Assembly: GCA_001701075.1 (NCBI GenBank)
Contig: DAAK01000135.1
Span: 1-17,679, forward strand
Direction: 5' to 3'
From: Bacteroidales bacterium GP3
GTDB lineage: Bacteria > Bacteroidota > Bacteroidia > Bacteroidales > Muribaculaceae
DNA length: 17,679 nt
Shown here: one piece after another, positions 9,001-15,372 of the stretch
Layout: each line of letters opens with the position of its first letter
Position numbering within the stretch: the first letter of the stretch is position 1
Translations under genes and position numbers: made by a program
The notes under the pieces: model-generated
The model's database searches: none
Told to the model about the DNA's origin: nothing
The model's input: only the letters and a program-made list of their open reading frames with translations

Positions 9001-9780
9001 TTCCTCGGTTTCACTGCAGCTCCCTCAGGAAGTGTAAATAGGGGTGAAGTCGTTTCTCCTATGTATTATGATAAGACAGATTATGTATTCACTTCTCCGG
9101 ATGGTCTCACTTGGCTGCAGAAAGTAGAAGACGCTCTCTCCGAATTTGCTCAGGCTGACATTATTGTAAATGCAGCTCGAATTGATACTGATCTTAAGAC
9201 TGTTTCTGTTGATGCTTCTGTTAAATCTGCATTAAATCGTGCAGATGCAAATATAAACATATTTGGGGTTCTAATGGAAGACAATCTCCTTGGTTTCCAG
9301 ACCAACGGACTGTTCAACTATGAAGCTCCTGGCCTTGGAGAATGGGGTAAGGGTGGTGCCAATGGTAAGTCTATTGTCATGTGGTATTATGATGATGTGG
9401 TAAGAGGCACAAGCGCTATTGAGACAGCCGGAATCTATTCTGGATTTAACGGTAAGGGCGGATATATCCCTGCTGAGATTAAGGCTGGCGAGTCAATTGA
9501 CTTCATGTTTGAGTTCCCTCTCCCATCAAGTGTTTCTGATGTCAACAACACTAAAGTTTGTCTAATGATGATAGATGCTAACTCTGGTGAATTTATTAAT
9601 GCCGTTGTCACTGACAACATTTCTACTGCAGTTAATGGTGTTAATGCAGAAGAAATTACTGTGGCAGATGTCTTCGATCTTACTGGACGTGTCGTCTTGA
9701 GAAACGCTAAGATATCTGATCTCAAATCTCTTGAGTCTGGTATTTACATCCGCTCTGGCAGAAAGTTTATCAAGCGTTGA
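6049..9780 (+). CDS. Multidomain exported protein: HAF-like repeats, Ig-like, anchor-J and Omp28-like domains
   Basis: A 1243-aa secreted protein; signal peptide within residues 1-24 (MKQIFDIKFIFMGIFATLSL start). Residues about 35-395 hold HAF-like repeats (SANGQWAVGDA, SNDGKTVGGSYYG, TPDGKYAVGRV, SPDANIIIGTV, SADGSRIGGL), probably a beta-propeller. Residues 400-630 look like Ig-like modules (FTTNPVIVTFNAPL). Residues 638-820 resemble a choice-of-anchor-J/cleaved-adhesin domain (FREDFS, KSDDWMVIPQL, VYIAFVN, VFVDDVVV). A linker beta domain follows. Residues 930-1200 resemble the Omp28-related family, with a thioredoxin-like VVLEEMTGTTCQFCPQG motif (C940 and C943). The C-terminus (VFDLTGRVVLRN, then GIYIRSGRKFIKR) matches the tail of the two preceding proteins. 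Function is unknown; a surface protein with a possible thiol-redox domain is the best description. The next gene starts only 16 nt after the stop. Confidence 0.85.
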   Translation: MKQIFDIKFIFMGIFATLSLTMVAEDTPNILTVQPLYGGSLNALSANGQWAVGDAVNPGNSAYMAFPRIVDTDSGETIELFSENEGIQQTPIGATCVSNDGKTVGGSYYGYPAVWKDGKGWESLQMPKGQYNGGTVSAITPDGKYAVGRVSIDLFNEYPCMWDIEKMQILELPGMIDSNPRYKDMIAQGGDPADWTDNDLNVRLTAISPDANIIIGTVDFAFPEASWDFIYRRDEAKWYPLGLKYEDGRLFALDDEIVGVGDCVLSADGSRIGGLCMTVDDASVPFTCAVSDPDNFTLHADGDGYGVWAIGSDGVIYGSTPTATPVRNWAAKVGNYWYDWKVVLKQIYGIDWIADITKDDLGLSGTVVSVSSDNLKILASDYAQGSAYIISLPRPMSDICTDVDLLADYMVTPFEGAELSTLQKIVLDMGQTVEIVGEKNCVQLLDAGGNIIRNSINFSVQPDNNRRVEVIFRNYTLEPEKSYTVKIPAASMCISGDPERVNKEIIINYKGREAGPVKPVSCAPDNGASVARINFTTNPVIVTFNAPLSVGENPDIRLFQIKDDVEEFLYALSASVSDRQVIIYPVSEQRLAEGYDYRIDFGANSVTDLSGDGANEAFSIIYHGSYVPEIDPTSNTIFREDFSTGVANMLLYEGDGNTPTDEMVALGFDAESRPWIPVLDDDDTEGNFAAASHSSYDPAGKSDDWMVIPQLFIPDDKATLSFKSQSYRKEKNDMLKVYVWDSEDIVTILTPTVVDKIRYNGELVYNQKQTPGDSEEKLDGDWLHNTVNLSKYAGKYVYIAFVNDNQNQSMVFVDDVVVSREMAAILSIDTPQTVVDEDDIRIKGRFVVMKEYGIEGYEINLSDADGNLLETISSDETLEKGEMSSFSFEKPVALEKGEVNSLLISFSTGSESIDIKYNINNLLFETTKRVVLEEMTGTTCQFCPQGIIAIEYLQDLFGDLFIPIAIHSFSGDSFGGADLNAYSSFLGFTAAPSGSVNRGEVVSPMYYDKTDYVFTSPDGLTWLQKVEDALSEFAQADIIVNAARIDTDLKTVSVDASVKSALNRADANINIFGVLMEDNLLGFQTNGLFNYEAPGLGEWGKGGANGKSIVMWYYDDVVRGTSAIETAGIYSGFNGKGGYIPAEIKAGESIDFMFEFPLPSSVSDVNNTKVCLMMIDANSGEFINAVVTDNISTAVNGVNAEEITVADVFDLTGRVVLRNAKISDLKSLESGIYIRSGRKFIKR

Positions 9781-9796
9781 TATATTCTGTTCGATT

Positions 9797-11287
9797 ATGA
9801 AAGAAGCGACTTCAAGGGTTTTCAGCCCTGAGGAAGAAAGAAAAATTGATTTTGCCTACGATGAATTGCTCCGCTCATACGTCGAAAGTCGTCATCGTAG
9901 AAAAGTTGAGCGTGTCGGCAAGGCATTCCGCTTTGCCCGTATGGCTCATCAAGGTTGTCGTCGTAATGATGGTAGCCCATACATTCTTCATGCTTTGGCA
10001 GTCGCTTTGATATGCAGCCGTGAACTTGGTCTTGGTTCCACTACTATTGTATGTGCGTTGCTTCATGACATAGTAGAACACTCCGACCGTAGCATTGAAG
10101 ACATTCAAGCCAACTTCGGCCCTCAGATTTCTTCTATCGTAGCAGGTATCAATAAACTGTCAGGCGGTATTTTCGATCACGCCGCTGAGACTCAGGCTCT
10201 CAAATTGCGTGATATGATGATGTCTATGAGCACTGATGTCCGTGTTATCCTTGTCAAGATGGCCGATAGAATGCACAATCTTCGTAACATTGCTTCTCAG
10301 CGTCCTGAACGGAGGCGCAGGGTGGCGCGTGAATCTCTATATGTTTACGCTCCGCTTGCAGAGAGACTCGGTCTTTATTCTATGAAAAGTGAGTTTGAAG
10401 ACCTCGCTTTCCGTTGCGAGGATCCGCAAAACTACGATATGATTTGCAAAAAGTTGGAACAAACCGACGACCAGCGACAGAAAATAATCGGATCTTTCGT
10501 AGAGCCATTGCGTAAGAGACTCAACGATGAGGGCATAAAATGCGAGATCAAGGCTCGTGTGAAGAGTGTCAATTCCATTTTCCGCAAGATGCAGAAAAAA
10601 GGAATCCCGTTTGAGGAAGTATTCGACGTATATGCGGTGAGGGTGATCTACGAGAACGAGGATGACGATTTGGAAGAGCCTATCGCCAGGCGTATTGCCG
10701 AGATTCTTGAGGAAAACCATACCGTCCATCCCGACCGTACTCGTGATTGGCTCCGCACTCCAAAGGATAATGGATATCGTGCTTTGCATCTCACCTTGCG
10801 TGATAATTCCGGACGATGGACTGAGGTGCAGATCCGTAGCCGCAAGATGGACGATATTGCCGAACTTGGGTATGCGGCCCATTGGAAATATAAGGATGGT
10901 GTCCAGACCGATACGGAGCGTCTCGACAACCTCGTCAATTCTGTCAAGGAAATACTTGCAAATCCCGAACCAAATGCTTTGGATTTTCTTGATACCTTGC
11001 GCTTCAATATATTTGCCGAGCAGATTTATGTGTTTACTCCCGATGGCGACCTTGTCGGGCTACCCTCTGGAGCTACAGTCCTCGACATGGCTTATGCCGT
11101 CGATGAGTCTCTTGGCGACCATTGTATCGGTGGTAAGATCAATCGCCGGCTGGTAAATCCAGATTATTCACTCGAGAGTGGGGATCTTGTGGAGATTATT
11201 ACCGTAAAATGTGTTTCCCCTGATGAAAAATGGCTGGGACAGTGCGTGACAGCACATGCCCGAAATATCATTAAGTCAAGATTATGA
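9797..11287 (+). CDS. Short Rel/SpoT-family (p)ppGpp synthetase/hydrolase lacking the C-terminal regulatory half
   Basis: A 496-aa RelA/SpoT homologue. An N-terminal HD hydrolase domain keeps the metal ligands H65, H90-D91 and D157 (MADRMHN). The (p)ppGpp synthetase domain has catalytic D277 (FDVYAVRVI) and E343 (EVQIRS), plus NGYRALH at 325-331. A basic RTRD motif sits where bifunctional enzymes have RxKD and RelA types have ExDD. A TGS domain follows (EQIYVFTPDGDL, about 410-470). The protein stops at ARNIIKSRL, just where full-length Rel proteins (about 735-745 aa) continue into the helical, zinc-binding and ACT domains. The HD active site reads LLHDIVEH where the family usually has VVED, so one acidic residue is His. 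I chose ATG 9797 (MKEATSRVF) because the in-frame ATG at 9731 would overlap the upstream gene by 50 nt. The stop overlaps the next start as ATGA. Bifunctional activity is likely but unproven. Confidence 0.88.
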   Translation: MKEATSRVFSPEEERKIDFAYDELLRSYVESRHRRKVERVGKAFRFARMAHQGCRRNDGSPYILHALAVALICSRELGLGSTTIVCALLHDIVEHSDRSIEDIQANFGPQISSIVAGINKLSGGIFDHAAETQALKLRDMMMSMSTDVRVILVKMADRMHNLRNIASQRPERRRRVARESLYVYAPLAERLGLYSMKSEFEDLAFRCEDPQNYDMICKKLEQTDDQRQKIIGSFVEPLRKRLNDEGIKCEIKARVKSVNSIFRKMQKKGIPFEEVFDVYAVRVIYENEDDDLEEPIARRIAEILEENHTVHPDRTRDWLRTPKDNGYRALHLTLRDNSGRWTEVQIRSRKMDDIAELGYAAHWKYKDGVQTDTERLDNLVNSVKEILANPEPNALDFLDTLRFNIFAEQIYVFTPDGDLVGLPSGATVLDMAYAVDESLGDHCIGGKINRRLVNPDYSLESGDLVEIITVKCVSPDEKWLGQCVTAHARNIIKSRL

Positions 11288-13371
11288 AAATAAACGACCT
11301 GATTTCAAACGCTACGATCCTTAAGATCGCTGTTGCTATAACTGCTTCCGTGATTATTCTTCTTCTGATGATGAAGAGCGACCACCATAATTACAGCTAT
11401 GAACTCAACCAGCCTTGGCGATACCCTCTGCTTACTGCTGAATTCGATACCCCTATTATGCGAGATTCTGTCTCTGCCCAACTTATGCGCGACAGTATCG
11501 ACAAGAATTTTGTCCCGTTTGTCGTTCGCGATTATAGGTCAGCTGCCAGAAATGTAGATAGATTTGTTAAGATAATTGGCAATTATGTCTCCTCTTCTGA
11601 TGCTGCTTTTCTTGGCAAAAAGCTTTCGGAAGTCTATGGTAGGGGTGTGGTAAGTGCCGAGCTCTATGACCGTATTCATTCTTTTTCTCAGTCCCATCTC
11701 AGGATGAGCGACGAATCTGAAGATATGAATGCTGTCAAGGTTATTGATGCTTCAGGCATGATGTCTCCGAATATGGCCTACAAGGCTGTCGATTCCGCTT
11801 ATGTAGCGGCGAAGTCTACCGCTGCTTATGAGGCAAAGTTGGGTGCTGATGTGGCTAAGGCCCTTAATGCAAGTCTCGTGCCTAATATTGTCATCGATTC
11901 GGTCTCAGATTCAAGATTCCGCGATCAAGAATACCTTAATGTCAATTCTGCTCTCGGTGTGATTAAGAAAGGCCAAAGGATTGTGGATAGAGGTGATATT
12001 ATTGATGCCCAGATATTCACAAACCTCAATAACTATATTGATATGCTCGATAAGACAGAGTCGAAGACAATGTCGAAGAAATTTTTCACTACTGCCCAGG
12101 CTGTTTATATAGTATTCCTCTTCACTTTGCTTTATCTTTTCCTTGCTGTATATAGGAAAGAGCTCTTTGAAGATTTCAAGGTTGTGACTTTCATTGTGAC
12201 TTTGATCACTTTCTTCGTGGTGATTGCCATCGAGTCTGCTGATGTGTTCAATAATGGCCTATATCTCATTCCCTTTGCCTGTGTGCCGATAATGATAACT
12301 GTTTTCACTGACGCCCGGACAGCCATCTTTTCGCATATCATTTGCGTTCTCTTGATTGCCTTGGCTTCTCCTTTCCAATTTCAGTTCGTTGTCATTCAGC
12401 TTCTCGTGGGCATTAGTGCCACATTGAGCATTCATCATCTCTCTCGTCGAAGTCAACTGCTCCGTACGGCCCTGATCACTTTCCTTCTCTACAATGTCAG
12501 CTACGCTATGATGTTGACACTCTCTGAAGGTACAATTGCTGGATTCTCATGGCGAATGGTTGGCGTTTTTGGTATCAACAGTGTGCTCCTTTCTTTCGCT
12601 TATCTCCTTATTCTGGTTGTGGAGAAACTTTTTGGTTTCACTTCTACCGTGACATTGGTTGAGCTTAGCGATATCAATAGCCCTATTCTGCGTAATCTGG
12701 CTGAAGTCGCCCCTGGCACTTTCCAGCACTCTATGCAGGTCTCCACTCTCGCCGCTGAGGCTGCAAGAGCCATCGGAGCTAACACCACTCTCGTCAGAAC
12801 CGGTGCGTTGTATCATGATATTGGTAAGAGCGAGTCGCCCATATTCTTTACGGAAAACCAACATGGTGTCAACCCTCATGCTGGACTTGACCCTGAAACG
12901 AGCGCCAGAAAGATTATAAGCCATGTCACCGAAGGCCTTGCTATAGCTTCTCGACAAAAACTTCCAAAGGTCATAACTGACTTCATTACTGAGCATCATG
13001 GCAGGGGAGTGGCTAAATATTTCTATAATACTGCTGTCAACGAAAGCCCCGATGGTGTGGTAGATAAGGCTGCCTTCCAATACCCCGGCCCCAATCCAAG
13101 AAGTAAGGAGACCACTATCCTTATGATGGCCGATGCTGTTGAGGCTGCTTCTCGGTCACTCAAAGACTATAGCCCTCAATCGATCAATGCTCTCGTCGAT
13201 AAGATAATTGATTCGCAGATGGCTGATGGTCTCTATAATGAATCTCCCATCAATTTCAGGGATATCAACGTGATCAAGGACACTTTCAAAAAGCGTCTCG
13301 CCACTATCTATCACTCTCGTATTGAATATCCCGAAATTCAGAAAAGGGATAATGAACAACAAAATCAATAA
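11284..13371 (+). CDS. pgpH: 7TMR-HD family phosphodiesterase, PgpH-like (probable c-di-AMP hydrolase)
   Basis: A 695-aa integral membrane protein close in length to PgpH/YqfF (about 710-720 aa). Layout: one N-terminal transmembrane segment (about 12-30); an extracytoplasmic 7TMR-HDED region (about 45-265); a seven-helix membrane bundle (about 268-465); and a cytoplasmic HD domain (about 475-690). HD-family ligands are visible: H482 (FQHSMQ), H511-D512 (YHDIGKSE), H547, H571-H572 (TEHHG) and D617 (MMADAVEAASR). In Firmicutes this family hydrolyses c-di-AMP to pApA, and (p)ppGpp inhibits Listeria PgpH; substrate here is inferred from family. Its ATG overlaps the Rel stop by 4 nt, so the two are almost certainly translationally coupled. 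The C-terminal residues (KRDNEQQNQ) are polar and unremarkable. The gene looks intact. Confidence 0.85.
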   Translation: MKINDLISNATILKIAVAITASVIILLLMMKSDHHNYSYELNQPWRYPLLTAEFDTPIMRDSVSAQLMRDSIDKNFVPFVVRDYRSAARNVDRFVKIIGNYVSSSDAAFLGKKLSEVYGRGVVSAELYDRIHSFSQSHLRMSDESEDMNAVKVIDASGMMSPNMAYKAVDSAYVAAKSTAAYEAKLGADVAKALNASLVPNIVIDSVSDSRFRDQEYLNVNSALGVIKKGQRIVDRGDIIDAQIFTNLNNYIDMLDKTESKTMSKKFFTTAQAVYIVFLFTLLYLFLAVYRKELFEDFKVVTFIVTLITFFVVIAIESADVFNNGLYLIPFACVPIMITVFTDARTAIFSHIICVLLIALASPFQFQFVVIQLLVGISATLSIHHLSRRSQLLRTALITFLLYNVSYAMMLTLSEGTIAGFSWRMVGVFGINSVLLSFAYLLILVVEKLFGFTSTVTLVELSDINSPILRNLAEVAPGTFQHSMQVSTLAAEAARAIGANTTLVRTGALYHDIGKSESPIFFTENQHGVNPHAGLDPETSARKIISHVTEGLAIASRQKLPKVITDFITEHHGRGVAKYFYNTAVNESPDGVVDKAAFQYPGPNPRSKETTILMMADAVEAASRSLKDYSPQSINALVDKIIDSQMADGLYNESPINFRDINVIKDTFKKRLATIYHSRIEYPEIQKRDNEQQNQ

Positions 13372-13422
13372 ATTCTCGTTAACAAAATAGGGGCGTGATT
13401 TGTAGCGTCTCGGCTTGATAAT

Positions 13423-14622
13423 ATGACGGATTCGAATTCTTTTTCACTCTCAAGATATCAGCGTGGACCTGCCGGCAGAAGAGGGTTCCGCGCTTTCCTT
13501 TGGATGATTGTTATGGTCATCGTGATGTCTGTTGCTATGCCGGTTGAGGTAGATGCTGCTAAAAAGAGGTCTACAAAGGCTAAGACTACTGCAACTACAA
13601 AGAAAAAGACCTCTTCTTCTAAGAGGAGCTCATCAAAAAGTAGAAAAAAGAGATCTTCAAGCCGACGCCGCTCATCTTCTTCAAGAGGTGCTAACTGGGC
13701 TCTCACTGCAGCCGATGTGAATCCTGATTCCCAAAGTCCGGAGGTGAAGACGAAAAAGTCGTCTAAGCGTCAGGTGACTGTAGAGCGTCCTGACCTTGAG
13801 GCTATCCGGGTGGCTACTCTTGATCCGTCAAATCCAATGTATTTCCCGAAACTGATGAAGAAATTCAACCGCAACGATACTACGATGACTGCTGACGAAT
13901 TTCGTCATTTTTATCTCGGGTATATGTTCCAGGAAGACTATGACCCCTATCGCGAATCTCCTTATTCCTCAGTCACAGACTCTTACCGAAACAAGACTTC
14001 ACATTCTAAGGAGGAAATAGATACTATTCGTAAATATGCCGAACTGACGTTGCTCGACAATCCTTTCGATCTCAGACAAATGTCTTTTCTCGTTCATGTA
14101 CTTAAGGAGCGCCGCAAGGATATGAGCGCTAAGATTTGGGAATATCGTCTGGAGCATCTGTTGGGCGCTATAAAAAGCACTGGCACCGGCGAAAATGAGG
14201 AAAACGCATGGTTTGTAATTTATCCCGCCCATGAATACGATATGGTGCAGCTTATGGGATATCATGCTGTCGATGCCGATTTCATAGAGCCGGGGTTCGA
14301 CTATCTGATTGTAGAGCCCGAAGAGGAGACGGCTCGACGTCTGCGCGATAAAGTACAGAAAGGATTTTTCTTTGATGTCCGCCAGATTCACCAGCAATAC
14401 GAACTGAAGCATCCCGAAGATGCCGACGATGAGGATTTGGCTGAAAACTCCGACGACGATGATTCCGCCGAAGATCCCGACGACCTTCCGGCTGAGGAAA
14501 ATCCCGATGACCTCCCCGCAGGAGAAAATCCCGATGACCTCCCGGCTGAGGAAAACCCCGATGATCTCCCCGCAGGAGAAAATCCCGATGATCTCCCTGC
14601 AGGAGAAATTCCAGTCGATTAG
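13423..14622 (+). CDS. Exported DUF4919-like protein with basic N-terminus and acidic repeat tail
   Basis: A 399-aa protein. A basic n-region (RGPAGRRGFR) and hydrophobic stretch (about 24-40) form a signal peptide, probably cut near VDA-AKK (residue 45). Residues 46-92 are an exceptional Lys/Arg/Ser/Thr run (KKKTSSSKRSSSKSRKKRSS). Residues about 123-330 match what I know of DUF4919: PMYFPKLMKKFNRNDTTMT, FRHFYLGYMFQEDYDPY, ENAWFVIYPAHEYDM, then FFFDV near 324. From about 335 it becomes acidic and ends in five 9-residue repeats of ENPDDLPA(G/E). DUF4919 occurs as secreted proteins in Bacteroidales with unknown function. It starts 51 nt after the PDE gene and no terminator lies between, so it may belong to that operon. 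The low-complexity ends are real because the reading frame and signal peptide bracket them. Confidence 0.75.
   Translation: MTDSNSFSLSRYQRGPAGRRGFRAFLWMIVMVIVMSVAMPVEVDAAKKRSTKAKTTATTKKKTSSSKRSSSKSRKKRSSSRRRSSSSRGANWALTAADVNPDSQSPEVKTKKSSKRQVTVERPDLEAIRVATLDPSNPMYFPKLMKKFNRNDTTMTADEFRHFYLGYMFQEDYDPYRESPYSSVTDSYRNKTSHSKEEIDTIRKYAELTLLDNPFDLRQMSFLVHVLKERRKDMSAKIWEYRLEHLLGAIKSTGTGENEENAWFVIYPAHEYDMVQLMGYHAVDADFIEPGFDYLIVEPEEETARRLRDKVQKGFFFDVRQIHQQYELKHPEDADDEDLAENSDDDDSAEDPDDLPAEENPDDLPAGENPDDLPAEENPDDLPAGENPDDLPAGEIPVD
14470..14619 (+). repeat. 27-nt tandem repeat at the 3' end of the DUF4919-like gene
   Basis: Five consecutive 27-nt units (14470-14496, 14497-14523, 14524-14550, 14551-14577, 14578-14604) encode (D/N)PDDLPA(E/G)E, followed by a partial sixth (EIPVD) before the stop. 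Units 2 and 4 and units 1 and 3 resemble each other (GGA versus GAG ending), which suggests a 54-nt higher-order unit. Copy number may vary between strains without changing frame. Confidence 0.92.
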
Positions 14623-14725
14623 CCCCTCAGTAATCTCGAGAATTCCAATAATTCCGATCTTCCAATTAATCATATTTGCCCCCAAAGGCGTTATAGTATC
14701 AGATATGCCTATAATCCCATAACCC

Positions 14726-14756
14726 TTAAGTTGGGCTTGCGAAACTTAAATTAAGT
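14726..14756. promoter_or_regulatory. Repeated TTAAG/CTTAA half-sites upstream of the SlyD gene
   Basis: TTAAGTT (14726-14732) and AACTTAA (14743-14749) form a 7-bp inverted repeat with a 10-nt spacer. The second arm also takes part in a 13-nt palindrome, ACTTAA-A-TTAAGT (14744-14756), ending 13 nt before the start codon. Three related half-sites in 31 nt could be an operator for a dimeric regulator or an AT-rich 5'-UTR hairpin. I see no convincing TTTG/TAnnTTTG promoter in the 147-nt gap. Confidence 0.35.
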
Positions 14757-14769
14757 AATATTAAAAGTC

Positions 14770-15372
14770 ATGGAAAATAATAAAGAAATAATCGACGATG
14801 GCAAATTCGTTGCTTTCGCATATACTGTCAAGGACGCCGATACTGGCGAACTTCTTTTTGAAGCCAAACCTTCTGCTCCAGATGTAATGGTGTTTGGCGT
14901 TAGCCAGGAAGTGATCCCGGGTCTTATCGCTACTATCAAAGGCCTTGGTAAAGGTGATCGCTTTTCCGTAACTCTCCCTCCGGAGGTCGCTTTCGGTCCG
15001 CGTAATGAAGAGTGGATACAGCAAGTCCCAATTGAGGCTTTTATGCGCGATGGCAAGATGGCTGTCGAAGTTAAGGAAGGTTCAGTTCTCGATATGATGA
15101 CCAATACCGGTGATATTGTCAGTGGCCGCGTTGTCAAGTTTACTCCCGAAATTGTTGAGATGGATTTCAATCATCCATTTGCTGGAAAGACAGTCGATTT
15201 CGATGGTGAGATCATTGAGGTTCGCGACGCTACGGAAGAGGAACTTCATCCTAAGCACGCTTGCGGTTGTGGATGCTCCCACCATGGTGATTGCGAAGAC
15301 GGTTGCGGATGTTCCGGTCATGATGGCGATAAGGAGGATTGCGGTTGCGGCGACGGTTGTAAATGTCATTGA
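14770..15372 (+). CDS. slyD: FKBP-type peptidyl-prolyl isomerase, SlyD-like, with Cys/His metal-binding tail
   Basis: A 200-aa SlyD-type protein. Residues 1-70 contain the FKBP strands (FVAFAYTVKDADTGELLFE), the VIPGLIATIKGLGKGDRFSV core and LPPEVAFGPRN, followed by the insert-in-flap chaperone segment and a return to FKBP (FNHPFAGKTVDFDGEIIEV, about 135-155). From residue 158 the tail has 10 Cys and 6 His in 43 residues, arranged mostly as CGCGC, GCGC and CKC clusters. SlyD proteins catalyse proline isomerisation, act as chaperones and bind Ni(II) and other metals; in E. coli SlyD aids hydrogenase nickel insertion. No hydrogenase or urease gene is in the window, so the tail may serve metal buffering or metallochaperoning. 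No signal peptide: cytoplasmic. Its 3' end overlaps the sigma-54 regulator by up to 10 nt. Confidence 0.9.
   Translation: MENNKEIIDDGKFVAFAYTVKDADTGELLFEAKPSAPDVMVFGVSQEVIPGLIATIKGLGKGDRFSVTLPPEVAFGPRNEEWIQQVPIEAFMRDGKMAVEVKEGSVLDMMTNTGDIVSGRVVKFTPEIVEMDFNHPFAGKTVDFDGEIIEVRDATEEELHPKHACGCGCSHHGDCEDGCGCSGHDGDKEDCGCGDGCKCH

Noticed and set aside
9731..9796. Upstream ATG for the Rel/SpoT gene
   Set aside because: It would overlap the preceding exported-protein gene by 50 nt and adds residues with no Rel homology; ATG 9797 gives the expected N-terminus.
13372..13422. Promoter or terminator between the PDE and DUF4919-like genes
   Set aside because: TTTG is present but lacks a -7 partner, and no stable hairpin is visible in the 51 nt.
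14470..14619. CRISPR-like or origin-iteron array
   Set aside because: The 27-nt units are contiguous with no spacers and encode an in-frame acidic peptide repeat.
13999..14685. A 228-codon minus-strand frame across the DUF4919-like gene and its repeat
   Set aside because: Its repetitive Ile/Gly/Val pattern is the reverse complement of the 27-nt acidic repeat; the sense gene has a signal peptide and a known domain.
14623..14769. Promoter for slyD
   Set aside because: TTTG at 14675-14678 and TTG at 14731-14733 have no acceptable TAnnTTTG partner at 19-21 nt, and no -24/-12 sigma-54 GG-N10-GC element was found, so no promoter is called.
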